Below, piece by piece: positions 46,670-56,954 of a DNA stretch of 64,000 nucleotides (position 1 is its first letter; every line of letters begins with the position of its first letter). The stretch lies in the NCBI GenBank assembly GCA_036426205.1, contig CM071568.1, positions 304,296,836-304,360,835 of the forward strand, in the 5' to 3' direction. Position numbers and translations under genes: made by a program. The notes beneath the pieces were generated by a model. That model saw only the letters and a program-made list of their open reading frames with translations, searched no databases and had not been told where the DNA came from. This DNA is from Ascaphus truei. Its lineage: Eukaryota; Chordata; Amphibia; Anura; Ascaphidae.

Positions 46670-47790
46670 TCTACCAGTGGCAATTCCTTTGTTATAGAGC
46701 AAAATATTTATCATTAGTGGGCTTACTATTGGGCTCATGTGTTAATTCCCTGTCTATTGGATCTTTGGGAGATGGTCTCTCCAAGTATATTGACCAATAT
46801 CTGCAGCCCTTCGTTAGGGGCCTACCTTCCTTTCTGTTGGATTCCGGGGATCTGATTTGCAAACTTGGTCAGGTCAAGTGGGGACCCCAGTCATTATGGG
46901 TAACCCTGGACGTGACTTCATTATACTCAATCATTAAACACGACCAGGGGTGACGGCTGTAGGCCATTTTCTGGAGGGTCCAGATAGTAACCAATTTCAC
47001 ACGGCATTTATTTTAGATTCAATTAATTTTTTACTCACGCACAACTATTTTTTATTTGATCACAAATTTTATTTACAACAACAGGGCACAGCTATGGGCA
47101 TGAGTTTTGCACCCTCGTATGCAAATTTATTTATGGGGTGGTGGGAGTCACAATTTATTTTCACGAGCACTAATCCATTTAGAAAACACATCACTTTTTA
47201 TAAAAGGTTTATTGACGACACGATTATGATTTGGGAAGGGGATTTAGTCACATTGCACGCATTTTTTTATTTTATTAATCAAAATACTAACAATTTAAAG
47301 TTCACATATAATTACAATTGGCACCACATTCACTATCTGGACCTTTGGTTATTTATAGACATTAGTACTACTGTATTACTTCCTGGTAAAATATTTTATA
47401 AATAAATAAATTAGTAGAAATATCCAAACAGATGTATATAGAAAGCCAAATTCTAGGAACATGTTACTTAGAGCAGACAGTTGCCACCCTCGTACGGTCA
47501 TTAGGGGTATCCCCAAAGGCCAATTCCTCAGATTGAGGAGGAACTGCTCCACAGAGGAGGGTTTCATCCGACAATCTGAGGAATTGAGCAACCGGTTCCA
47601 ACAGAGAGGTTATAATTGCAAAGATCTGCTTCAAACTTATCAAGAAGTTTCGGTCTTGGATAGAGAGACTCTACGCAATCCTAAAGAGGTGGGCCTCAGG
47701 ACGAATGAGGCAACAGAAAAAGTGATTTCTAAATCCAGTAATTTAACCAATTATGGGTACAAAAATAAAGGTCAAAAGGGGAAATAAGGC
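46670..47790 (+). pseudogene. Penelope-like element RT remnant, 5'-truncated
   Basis: Reads LSKYIDQYLQPFV, VTLDVTSLYSIIKHDQG, then after a frameshift QQGTAMGMSFAPSYANLF and RFIDDTIMIWEGD (the catalytic Y/F-x-D-D site). A 45-bp LINE tail interrupts the frame at 47368-47412. It resumes with RGIPKGQFLRLRRNCS and the linker to about 47850, and stops before the endonuclease, where the next PLE begins. Confidence 0.8.
47368..47412 (+). mobile_element. 45-bp LINE tail inserted in the PLE frame
   Basis: The segment 'tgtattacttcctggtaaaa' plus the ataaa-rich end equals the last bases of the LINE tail seen at 18040-18085 and 20815-20855. It interrupts the PLE between the 'LDLWLFI' segment and the next RT-proximal peptide, as an extremely 5'-truncated retroposition. 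Confidence 0.65.
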
Positions 47791-47957
47791 TATACAGGAG
47801 ATGACATACCTCTCATGATTACTCAGTATAATAAATGTAGTCAGCAGGTTCAACAAATTATCCACTACACTACACTACAACTTCTCTATTATCCACACCA
47901 CTCGTAGCCAGCTCCTCTCACTCTCTGGCCTATCAGACATTATCTGAGCCATTCATT

Positions 47958-48947
47958 ATGGACTCAGAACTAAGAGATTTAGAACCAGAGATGGACACCG
48001 TAGAAATCGAAGTAGACACCACAGAAATAGAAACTGACACCACAGAAATTACCCTCAGCATCTTCGAGAAAAGATTGCTAAGAGGTAAGGACATGGCCAA
48101 TAGAATGAAAATTACGGAGAAGAAAAAGGATTCAGAAATTGTCAATGAAGAATTTGATTTATTAGACAAACTACTAAAAAAAGAAATCAGGAAAGTATTG
48201 GACATGGCATACTTAGAAGAATACATTAAAGTTAAAAGGGTGCCACGGGGATTACGAGTAAGCAAAAAACCCTCCTTCGATTTACACGAGATAGAGTTCA
48301 CAGTGAGGTGGAAAACCATATTAGACACGTGCGGTAATGACCTTATGAAACTTTTAATAGAACATCATCAATCCACCCTCAAAACACTAGATGAGGAGTT
48401 TAACGAAATAAGAGTAAAGCTAGAACCACTGAAACATTGTCCCACATTCAAAGATAGGAACAAAAAACTCTCAGGAGAAATAGACACCCTAGAGAGAAGC
48501 CTCGAAATTTCAAAAAACTTAAAATTTAAAAGAGATGAAGAAGATTACAAAGAGGGCCTTAATAAGAAATGGGACAAGAGTGGCCAAAATAAACCTAATG
48601 AAAAAAGTAGGGATGGCAGCACACATACACCGAGAAGACCCAGATTCAACTCCACAGACAGTAAACCAACAGATCATGTGGGGACAGAAACCCAAATTAA
48701 CGACCCCCCACCAAACAGGACTAGCAAAGGGAGTCCAGAAAAACACACAGATAGAAAACAAGGAAAAGATAGAAGACCACCTAAGGAGCAAGAGGTAAAC
48801 GACACCCATAGATATTACCATCAGGAGAGGCCCCAACAATATTGGGAAGGGGAGAGAAGATCTGACTATAGAGATAGAGGGGACTATCACCGTAGAGACT
48901 ATCAGGGTCGAGAGGGACGTTACGGTTGGGGCAACAGATCCCATTAG
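47958..48947 (+). CDS. PLE upstream ORF (acidic/coiled-coil to basic)
   Basis: 329 aa from ATG 47958. Residues 1-40 are acidic with repeated TxEIExDTTEI units; 40-200 are Lys/Glu-rich and probably helical (KKKDSEIVNEEFDLLDKLL); 200-329 are strongly basic with Arg/Tyr/Gly repeats (DYRDRGDYHRRDYQGREG), like RNA-binding tails. The same frame continues past the TAG at 48945 to 49274, with RS/RE-rich sequence (SRRRERETERVRRPSRSPNR). This may be the N-terminal part of the RT polyprotein, with one nonsense codon and one frame change. An RNA-binding role is inferred. I do not know a named family. Confidence 0.6.
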   Translation: MDSELRDLEPEMDTVEIEVDTTEIETDTTEITLSIFEKRLLRGKDMANRMKITEKKKDSEIVNEEFDLLDKLLKKEIRKVLDMAYLEEYIKVKRVPRGLRVSKKPSFDLHEIEFTVRWKTILDTCGNDLMKLLIEHHQSTLKTLDEEFNEIRVKLEPLKHCPTFKDRNKKLSGEIDTLERSLEISKNLKFKRDEEDYKEGLNKKWDKSGQNKPNEKSRDGSTHTPRRPRFNSTDSKPTDHVGTETQINDPPPNRTSKGSPEKHTDRKQGKDRRPPKEQEVNDTHRYYHQERPQQYWEGERRSDYRDRGDYHRRDYQGREGRYGWGNRSH

Positions 48948-49087
48948 GATAGGGAAGCGAGAGGGGAAAGACAAGAATGGAGAGGAGGGAGGGAGGGACA
49001 CAGGGATAGGATGGAACATTCAAGACGGAGAGAAAGGGAAACAGAGAGGGTTAGGCGTCCAAGCAGATCACCAAACAGAAGTCCAGT

Positions 49088-50995
49088 ATGGGAACGCACA
49101 AAGAAGGGGGCTACGGTGGCTTTTTTAGAACAGGGCTCACCACACCCCCACATGTCGAAACACAAACCATTAATTTCAGCAGACCCAGGGACGGAGGAAA
49201 GGAAACAAGGGAAAAAAAGAGAAAGAGAGGAAAGAGAGGTAGAAGGAGGCCCACAAAAGATTCAAACGAAGTAAAAGGGGTCTTTAACATTAGCAAAACT
49301 CAATTAACAGACACACAACTAAGTCTAATAGCACGGGGCCTCAACTTCGCACCAGCAACCAGACCAAGTGGTTTTAGCATGTTTATGGACACGAACAAAT
49401 TTTTGAGGCAACTGACCATGAAGAGGTTTTTTATAAACAAAGACGCTCAGACTAGAGATACGATCAATACTACCCCAGTGGGAACAACAGAGAAGGAGAC
49501 AGACAATTTCACACACTCAAAGTTAAGAGCAAAATCAAAGTTTAACCCCACCGGTAGCAAGGGACATCAGCTAGAGGTCTACCATCAGTTGATACTAGAA
49601 GACCTCGAAAAATTAACAACAAATAAAAGGAAATTTAGAGATAATCTAAGTAAAGATGAGAAACAAGCACTTGAAGAATTATCAGAGAACAGGTCCATCA
49701 CTATCAAGCCAGCAGACAAGGGCGGCGGCGTGGTAGTGATGGACACGGACTATTACCTCTTAGAGGCGAACAGAATTTTGGGGGATACGTCCACATACAA
49801 GGAATTGACTCAGAATCCAACAAGGGCCCACAAGTATGAATTAGACATTATCTTAGGCAAAGGTAAGGATTTGGGGATCCTCAACGATAAGGAGTGGGAG
49901 TATATCCATCAGGATAACCCTATCCTACCTGTATTTTATTTCCTGCCAAAGGTACATAAGTGTTTAGAAACCCCGCCAGGCAGGCCTATTATATCGGGCA
50001 TCGGATCCCTAACACAGAACCTGTCAGAGTACCTAGATCATTTCCTACAAAAATATGCGACGGAGGGCCAGTCATACCTCAAGGACACAACCCAAGTCAT
50101 AAACATACTCAAAGACACACAGTGGCAAGATGATTTCATATTAGCAACATGCGACGTTAAATCCCTGTACACAAGTATTAGACACAGGGACGGTCTCGAG
50201 GCAGTCGATAGAATCATTATGAAGGACAGCTCAATTTTAGAAGAACAGCGCAATTTTATAACCGATAGTATTAAGTTTATTTTAACCCATAACGCTTTCT
50301 GGTTCAACGGTCTTTTTTACCTCCAACTGTGCGGAACCGCGATGGGGACCAGGTTTGCACCCAGTTACGCCAACATGTTTTTGGCGGACTGGGAGGAAGC
50401 GAATATTTGGTCCACGCATCCTTATAGCGCAAACCTGGTCTCCTGGCACAGGTATATAGACGACGTACTTTTTATCTGGAAGGGGGAAGAGACAGAACTA
50501 TTAAATTTTATTAAGTACATAAACGATAACGACGTAAATTTGGAGTTTACCTCTGAACACAGCAAAACGAATATTAACTTCTTAGACCTAACTATTTACA
50601 CAGACCATTCAGCTATTAAGACCAAAACCTTTTTTAAACCCACTGATACCAATAATTTTTTACTTACAACAAGTTGCCACCATAAGAAATGGCTTCAGAA
50701 TATACCCTATGGCCAATTTAGGCGTATAAAAAGGATCTGCACAGACGACAGTACATTTAAGGAGCAAGCCCAGGTATTAGAAGGGAGATTCAAAGATAGA
50801 GGCTATGAGCCAGAACTTATAAAATCAGCAATAGAAAAAACGAATAATTTAACACGTAGTGATCTATTGAGAATGTTAAAGTTAAAAGTTCTGATTATAA
50901 CACACCGTTTATCACCACATATAACTCGGATGCCAACAGGATACAACATATCATCAAACGACACTGGCATGTGGTACAAACAGACCCTGTTCTGA
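49088..50995 (+). CDS. PLE reverse transcriptase
   Basis: 635 aa. After a basic leader, residues 60-220 form the PLE N-terminal region ending ITIKPADKGGGVVVMD. RT motifs follow: FYFLPKVHK and PPGRPIISGIGSL; TCDVKSLYTSIRH (first Asp); LCGTAMGTRFAPSYANMF; RYIDDVLFIW (catalytic Asp pair); NINFLDLTIY; and the thumb with WLQNIPYGQFRRIKRIC. This is the telomerase-like RT of Penelope elements. The frame is lost near 50880; the last ~38 residues are out-of-frame translation, and the endonuclease continues in the next frame. The ATG is probably not the natural start, because the upstream ORF seems to belong to the same protein. Confidence 0.9.
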   Translation: MGTHKEGGYGGFFRTGLTTPPHVETQTINFSRPRDGGKETREKKRKRGKRGRRRPTKDSNEVKGVFNISKTQLTDTQLSLIARGLNFAPATRPSGFSMFMDTNKFLRQLTMKRFFINKDAQTRDTINTTPVGTTEKETDNFTHSKLRAKSKFNPTGSKGHQLEVYHQLILEDLEKLTTNKRKFRDNLSKDEKQALEELSENRSITIKPADKGGGVVVMDTDYYLLEANRILGDTSTYKELTQNPTRAHKYELDIILGKGKDLGILNDKEWEYIHQDNPILPVFYFLPKVHKCLETPPGRPIISGIGSLTQNLSEYLDHFLQKYATEGQSYLKDTTQVINILKDTQWQDDFILATCDVKSLYTSIRHRDGLEAVDRIIMKDSSILEEQRNFITDSIKFILTHNAFWFNGLFYLQLCGTAMGTRFAPSYANMFLADWEEANIWSTHPYSANLVSWHRYIDDVLFIWKGEETELLNFIKYINDNDVNLEFTSEHSKTNINFLDLTIYTDHSAIKTKTFFKPTDTNNFLLTTSCHHKKWLQNIPYGQFRRIKRICTDDSTFKEQAQVLEGRFKDRGYEPELIKSAIEKTNNLTRSDLLRMLKLKVLIITHRLSPHITRMPTGYNISSNDTGMWYKQTLF

Positions 50996-51573
50996 AAAAC
51001 CACATACCAGACGTCCCAAGAGTAATCTTCAGAAAAGCCCCTTGTATAAAATCAAAATTAGCTCCTAGTGTCTTCAAGAAAGGGGAAGTGACTAAAACCC
51101 AAAATTGGCTACCTTCGCCAATGGGTTTTTTCAGTTGCTTCGGCTGTAAGGCTTGTAAACAAGTCACTAAAGGGGAGAAAACGGAATTTACCTCCAACAT
51201 CACGAAAGAGGTTTTCAAAATTAAACAAAACCTAAACTGCCGCACAGATCACATTGTATACCTCCTGTCATGCCCATGTGGTCTCCAGTACGTGGGGCAT
51301 ACAACAAGACCTTTGCGAGTCCGCGTGCTGGAACACATGGGCAATATCCGAAAGCAACTAATGACACATAGCGTTTCCAGACACTTCAGCCTAGCCCATG
51401 GGGGTAATCCAGGAGCTTTAACCTATAAAGGGATTGAGAGAGTGGATGCCCACTGGAGAGGGGGGGACAGGCTGCGTAAATTATGCCAACGGGAAACGTT
51501 CTGGATTTACAAATTAAAAACATTAACACCAAGGGGGATGAACATTGATATAGATATGGGGGCTTTTATGTAA
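50884..51573 (+). CDS. PLE GIY-YIG endonuclease
   Basis: The frame resumes at about 50890 (SDYNTPFITTYN) and runs to TAA 51571. It contains the CFGCKACK Cys cluster, YLLSCPCGLQYVGHTTR (GIY-YIG core), RVRVLEHMGNI, THSVSRHF, AHWRGGDR and the C-terminal FWIYKLKTLTPRGMNIDID. This matches the Neptune/Penelope type with its linker zinc-finger-like CxxC. It nicks the target for primed reverse transcription. One base restores continuity with the RT, so the element may be very young or rescued by frameshifting. Confidence 0.9.
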   Translation, partial: KSSDYNTPFITTYNSDANRIQHIIKRHWHVVQTDPVLKNHIPDVPRVIFRKAPCIKSKLAPSVFKKGEVTKTQNWLPSPMGFFSCFGCKACKQVTKGEKTEFTSNITKEVFKIKQNLNCRTDHIVYLLSCPCGLQYVGHTTRPLRVRVLEHMGNIRKQLMTHSVSRHFSLAHGGNPGALTYKGIERVDAHWRGGDRLRKLCQRETFWIYKLKTLTPRGMNIDIDMGAFM

Positions 51574-52860
51574 TGGCTTTTTCTCGCCTCAGAATATATA
51601 TATATAGTCATTGTGGGAACCACTCCACATACCTGAAATCAGGCATGACAGGCCGGTTATATTAGGGAATTCTCTATCTAAAAAGCTGACACCAGTAGGG
51701 ATGTATATAGAGTCGGGATATACCCATTTTCTACTCCTGGAATCACTGTACTTTCTGTCTATAACCTTTTTTGACCATTTTTAAACTTTTTTAAACATTT
51801 CTATATATATTTTAAAATGTTTTAAATATTTATTTTAAAAATTTATTGTGATTAAAAATTTATTGTGATTAATATGTACTCTATTTATGACATCTAAAGC
51901 CACCTTGGCAATTGAATAAACATGAAAATGCTAATATAGCATCAACTTTTATTGATATATTGTTTTTACCCTACCATGTATTGATCCTATACGAAATCTC
52001 ATTTTTAACAATATGTAAATGATATGTTTTAAGACTGTCATAACAGTACATCAGTCAGATCAAATTGTAAAATAGTTGGATTGATATCTATACCATAAAA
52101 ATATGCAACATAACATATTAAGCTACACTTTATTAGGATCACTCATTTATTAATTAATATGTATTCTGTATCATGCATGATGTATTTTGCTACCATCAAG
52201 ATATGCACTGTATGCACCTCAATGACGGATGTGCACAAATACCTGTCTATGTATTTTAGAATACCATGAGGGACCTATCTCAGCACGAGAATGATAAGGA
52301 TCCATTATCATGGCCACCCACAGTAAAAATATGAGAAAGATCATTTTAATGACTAAGGGACTACGGAACGATTTGCAGCGCGTATGCGCAGTAACTCATG
52401 CTGAAACACTTTCAACCAAGTAGGCGCAAGCCGCTGACGTGATACCGGGCGCCCAACTCAGGAAGCGCGAGCAACAATCAAGATGGCTGCTCTCCGACGT
52501 GCAGGGAGCCTGAAATCAATTAGAAATCACGGAGGACCGAACTGGGTCTATTTAAAGGGACTAGAACCCAGCCATTCTACTTTCCATGAGCCTGAGGAAG
52601 CCCTGATTAGGGCGAAACGCGTAGCTCTTTGTCACTGGAACTGTGCAGCATTGAGAGAGGAACCAGAGGTGCTGTGGAAACACTCTTCATCCGGACGCGG
52701 AGATAAGAGACTTTGTGCCCACCAACCACCAAGAGATTCCTTTTGCTGTTATATCTTCCCCTTTAGAAGCATCATTGGCTTCTTTGTTTTTATTTCCCAT
52801 CCCCTTACCGTTTTATTAGTGTTTACTGCTGATTTCTATGTATGCTAGTTCTAAATAAAG
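51574..52860 (+). repeat. PLE 3' terminal region
   Basis: Non-coding, AT-rich to about 52350, then GC-richer, with the best-kept hammerhead-like motif at 52588-52627 and an 'aataaag' signal at 52853. No separate gene; the 121-aa frame at 52483 spans the ribozyme motif and is not supported. Confidence 0.6.
52588..52627 (+). ncRNA. Hammerhead-like ribozyme motif (best preserved)
   Basis: Stem I GAGC (52588-52591) pairs with GCTC (52624-52627). The core CTGAGGA (52592-52598) has the canonical CUGANGA pattern. One extra A precedes stem II (GCCCT/AGGGC around GATT). GAAACGCGT then A at the cleavage position follow. Stem III ACGCGT is self-complementary, so cleavage would probably need a dimer, as reported for small-stem-III hammerheads of Penelope-like elements. 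The extra A departs from the textbook core. Confidence 0.7.
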
Positions 52861-53600
52861 TTATCATCACCCAGAGTGCTTAGTGTCACTTAATTTTAGA
52901 TTGTTATCAGCCCTTAGCCACTGGAGCATCAAAGATACCTCTACGAGTGTGTACTCACACTGGCCCGTGTGAGTATTTTGGTATATCTCACCATTTTCCC
53001 TTCTACCAGTTTTGTATGTTTGATCTCTGGTTAGTGGTTATATGCTTACCTACCTAAAGACCTGTTATCCATACGGGCGTTGAAAAGATACGGAGATAGG
53101 AGATCACTCACATTAGGCCATGTGAGTGGAACATTACCCATCAGTATTTGACACATGCAGTATTATATTGCTTTATCCCTTTACCGCAGCTGACCTGTGT
53201 TTGTATATGCCTAACTGCCTTCCTTTATTGTTTATATCTACATCCACATGAGAGGCGAACCACAGTGAAGAGTCCACCTATCGAAACGAGAAGCATCAAG
53301 GACGCAGAGAGAAGTAAAGAAAGAAAAAGGACCAGGAAGGAAGAAGTACTACCATCCAGAAGCAAGAAAGAAAGAAACCTTGATGGGATACAACGTACAC
53401 AAGGCCGTGTAAGTTATTTATTTACTTATTCATCCCTGTGATCATACACATATACGCAAGCTCCTCATCCAAGGAGTTTTCCGATCTTCCTCTGAGGGAT
53501 CAATGGAGGTTTAAACACCACATTGACCATCAGTGAAAGAAAGCTTATTCCTCCCACATTGTGCTCCCCCATCTCCTCTTTCTTTTTCAACAAATTATCC
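52861..53600 (+). repeat. PLE 5' leader-like interval
   Basis: Contains a short basic frame near 53250-53410 (SIKDAERSKERKRTRKEE), similar in character to the Arg/Lys-rich leader upstream of PLE RTs. It is followed by the truncated PLE C-terminus, so most of the RT is deleted. Confidence 0.35.
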
Positions 53601-54203
53601 GTAGGCATTGGGGAATTTTACATATGGATTCTAGTTTGACAGACTATGTAACTAAAGGTCCACGCTTCGTCTATAGAAAAGCCAAGACGATTGCCTCCTA
53701 TGTGTCCCCTAGCTTCACCTAAAATAACTACAAGGAAATGTGTTACTAAGGGTTCTTTTAAATGCGGAGGATGCAAAATATGTCAATACATGCTACCCTC
53801 AGCTCATTTTATGGGCTCTTCCTTTAATAAAATATTTTCAATTAAATCCTTTATAAATTGCGACACAAAATATGTCATACTGTATATCTTTTGACATGTG
53901 GATGTGGAGCTAATTACGTGGGGGGACTACTAGATCTATAAAAATTAGGGTATTAGAACATGTAAGGCTAATTAAAAAACAAGATTGTTCACATCCAGTT
54001 TCTAAACATTTCTCACAATGTGAGAAAGGAGGGACAAAAGGATTAACAGTCAGAGGGATTGAAAAAGTGTTCGCTCATGAGAGAGGGGGAGATATGCTCA
54101 ATTATTTGGACCGCATGGAAGCATATTGGATTTTTATGTTACAAACCAGGGCTCCCTGTGGTCTCAATATTGAGTGGAATCTCAGTCATTTTCTGAACCG
54201 GTA
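53600..54203 (+). pseudogene. Penelope-like element endonuclease remnant
   Basis: One readable part (53691-53894) has FKCGGCKICQYM, the linker CxxC cluster. The GIY-YIG core near 53890-53960 (CGCGANYVGG-like) and the C-terminal W-F-x-L-Q-T..GLNIEW segment ending at 54203 lie in shifted frames. The RT is missing. Confidence 0.7.
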
Positions 54204-54204
54204 A

Positions 54205-55432
54205 TTTGTATTATATCCAGGATTATCAGACATGAAATGGAAATAAATAAAAATACATAGTATAGTACTGTATGATAACCTAAAATGGTACACTCACAAC
54301 ACAAACAACAAATGCTGAGAACAAACAGGTGACTGATAGTTATACCAAACACATTTAATAAACACAATTTAAAACACAATTGAATAAGTTAAAATGAATA
54401 GGTCCCACTGATGTACTCCTGCTGTGGCTGAAGTACCTGCTTACCAGGAAAAAGAATCTTAATCGGCAGTGGATATTTAGAGATTATCCCCTCTCATCTG
54501 TGGCCAGTTTGCTCCATGTGTTCTTCTCTGGTGTCTGCAGCTTGCTGGCGTCAGCTTCCGGACAGAGACCTCCCCTGCTCTCGCGGAGACAGACCTCTGT
54601 GATATTGTAGCTTCAACCTCCGTTTCTCAGACAGCCTGTGGGAGGGTAATTACAACTGCAGATTCAAACCTGCAGATTCGCCGGGGGCTTGCCCAACTGT
54701 AGTATGCAGATGGTGGTGGCAGATTCACACATATTCAGATCGAATACGACCCAAATTGGTGATCAGCAGGAATATCAGCAGATAGTCAGCAGTGAATGCG
54801 TGGGACAACCCTACGCGTTTCGGAAGACCCAGCTTCCTTCCTCAGGGGTGTAATAGTAATGAATCAGTCCCTGCATTGTCCGTGTAATAAAGTTCCAGTT
54901 TAAAGGTGCAGTAACCTATTAATAGTCCCGGACATGCACAGTGTAAATGTCCAATCTATTAGATGTCTCAGCAGTACACAAACAAAATACATGAACGAAT
55001 ACATATAACAAAAAATATTAAACAACCATGTAACATATAAACATATAAACTAATGTAATAATCTTTAGAACATAATTGATAGACCCCTAATAAATGTAGT
55101 ATATAGATGGTGTCAGTAGAAAGCCTTTGAGGACTCAAACAAATAGCATCATGAAGAGTACTAAATGTGCAGTCTTAGTAGAAATATGCAGAGCAGTGGA
55201 AGTCCAATGTGTGTAATATGCAATCCCTATGCTGCATGAATAAAACACTTCCTAAGTGAATGTATTAACATGATTTATCAAAGTCTGTGTGAGTGACAAT
55301 ATAAGATGGCTGGGTGGTGGCCCTATAGCCATCCTTACGTGAATATATTACTACCTAATCAATGAATAGTACATCAGATTGGTGAATACATATTCTTAAA
55401 TCTAACTAAGGAGCTGTGAACTAAGTACTAAG
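54205..55432 (-). repeat. PLE terminal region, inverted
   Basis: Non-coding. The part 54455-54510 resembles the terminal region near 28860; 55335-55432 is the reverse complement of 56690-56770. The hammerhead-like motif is on the reverse strand, so this is an inverted terminal repeat relative to the neighbouring plus-strand PLE remnants. Confidence 0.6.
54808..54849 (-). ncRNA. Hammerhead-like ribozyme motif (well preserved)
   Basis: Reverse strand: stem I ACCC with GGGT, core CTGAGGA plus an extra A, stem II GGAAG/CTTCC around six bases, then GAAACGCGT and A. All core positions match the motif at 52588, while both stems differ by compensating changes. Confidence 0.7.
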
Positions 55433-55434
55433 TA

Positions 55435-55916
55435 CAGGCAGTCCTCGTTTTACAACGCTTCGCTTTACAACGAATGGCTTATCCAACGCTATGCAATGCA
55501 TACCTATATTCATTTTTACAACGCCAAAATGGCTTATCCAACGCTCTTACGACGCTTTGCAACGTTGTGTATGTGTATATATATATATATACACATTCAC
55601 ATAAACAAGTTGCGAAGCGTCGTAAGAGCGATATATAATATTATACTATATAATATTATATTATACCTATCTAATATTATTTTTATGTTATTTTATATAT
55701 ATAATACAGTATATACACTATATAATTTATTTGTGTGCTGCATATCTTATTGCCTGCATAAAATATGTGGTGTATTTTAGTGTTAAAAATGCCTTCAGGA
55801 ACGGAACCTTTCATTTAAACAGTGTTCCTATGGGAAAACGTGTTTCGCTTTACAACGTTTCGCTTTACAACGCCATTTTGAGTAACGCATTGTGTCGGAT
55901 AACCGAGGACTGCCTG
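55435..55916. mobile_element. Tigger/pogo-like MITE
   Basis: Termini CAGGCAGTCCTCGTTTTAC and the inverted CAGGCAGTCCTCGGTTATCC, flanked by TA (55433-55434, 55917-55918). The start is like the known Tigger terminus CAGGCATACCTCG. The interior has further inverted segments ('cgctcttacgacgctt' near 55537 and its complement near 55612-55631). No transposase. It splits a PLE remnant. Confidence 0.85.
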
Positions 55917-55918
55917 TA

Positions 55919-56524
55919 CTGGCCAATTCTAAGAAAGGACAAAGAGTTGGTAGATATATTACCCATTAATCCACAAATTATATTCACAAAAGCAGCAAAC
56001 ATAGGGCAAAAATTAGCTCCTAGCTGCCTTCTGATGAGAACGAAGCATCGCACCATTAATGTCATTAAGGGGTATTACAATTGTAATACATGTACAGCTC
56101 GCAAGTACAGTGCGAAAAATTCTTCTTTTACTTCTACCAACATATCTAGGACGTACTGTACACTATTCAACAACATATCACATGTAATAGCACTAATGCC
56201 ATCAATCTCCTCGAATGTCCCTGTGGTCTGCAGTATGTGGGTATGACCACTAGGTCCATTAAACGTCGACTATATGAGCACAACTATAATATCAAAAAAG
56301 GCTTGGTCACACATAGTGTATCTAGTCATTTTCTCCAAGTGCACAGCAAGGACCCTAAGGGTCGTAAATGTATGGCTGTAGAAGTCCTCATGCCACATTG
56401 GCGAGGAGGAAACATCACTAGTCTTTTGGGGCATAGAGAATTCTTTTGGATCTATGAGCTCCAGACACTAGCACCGTCTGGTCTCAATATAGACTTTGAT
56501 CTCAAATCCTTTCTGACAGATTAA
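55919..56524 (+). pseudogene. Penelope-like element linker and endonuclease remnant
   Basis: Starts at the MITE border with WPILRKDKELVDILP, then a CNTCTARK-type Cys pair. A frame change follows, then the nuclease: GMTTRSIKRRLYEHNYNI, THSVSSHF, MPHWRGGN and FFWIYELQTLAPSGLNIDFD, ending with a stop at 56522. The RT is missing on the left, where an inverted terminal fragment is joined. Confidence 0.8.
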
Positions 56525-56776
56525 TTGAACATCTCCATTACATATAATAGTATTAGTTATTGCACATTATCCCCAACATTTATTATATTTCACACTTACA
56601 TCACATCTTATATCTTAGTTCATTATCACTTTACCACTCACTTACACACATATCACTTATTAGATTGGTTATCACTACCTTAATATTTAGTTCACAGCTC
56701 TTTAGTTAGATTTAAGAATATTTATTCACCAATCTGATGTACTATTCATTGATTAGGTAGTAATATATTCACTAAA
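56525..56776 (+). repeat. PLE 3' flank
   Basis: Non-coding. Its last 85 bases are the inverted match of 55335-55432, so the PLE remnant is bracketed by inverted terminal pieces. Copy B of the multi-gene transposon is inserted at its end (TA 56777). Confidence 0.6.
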
Positions 56777-56954
56777 TACAGCCGCGGCCCCTTTTATTCT
56801 CCAACATCTCCGAATTTTTTCGGGGATTTTTTCCGAATGCCACGCACTTCACCGCACTTCACCATGTTCACGCCGCATTCATACCGCATTCATGCCGGCG
56901 TCACCCGCTGTTGATGTGTTTATTAATGTGTTTATTGATAGTGGTTCGGATTTA

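Larger units (their letters stand above)
47870..52860 (+). mobile_element. Near-complete Penelope-like element
   Basis: Contains an N-terminal basic ORF, RT, GIY-YIG endonuclease and 3' terminal region with a hammerhead-like motif. Damage is light: one stop and one change of frame before the RT and one frameshift before the endonuclease. It follows another PLE head to tail, typical of this group. Confidence 0.8.

Noticed and set aside
52483..52848. 121-aa plus-strand frame
   Set aside because: It spans the hammerhead-like motif and PLE terminal DNA, with no similarity to known PLE proteins.
55496..55780. AT-rich plus-strand frame of 94 aa
   Set aside because: It lies inside the Tigger-like MITE and translates TA-rich repeat.
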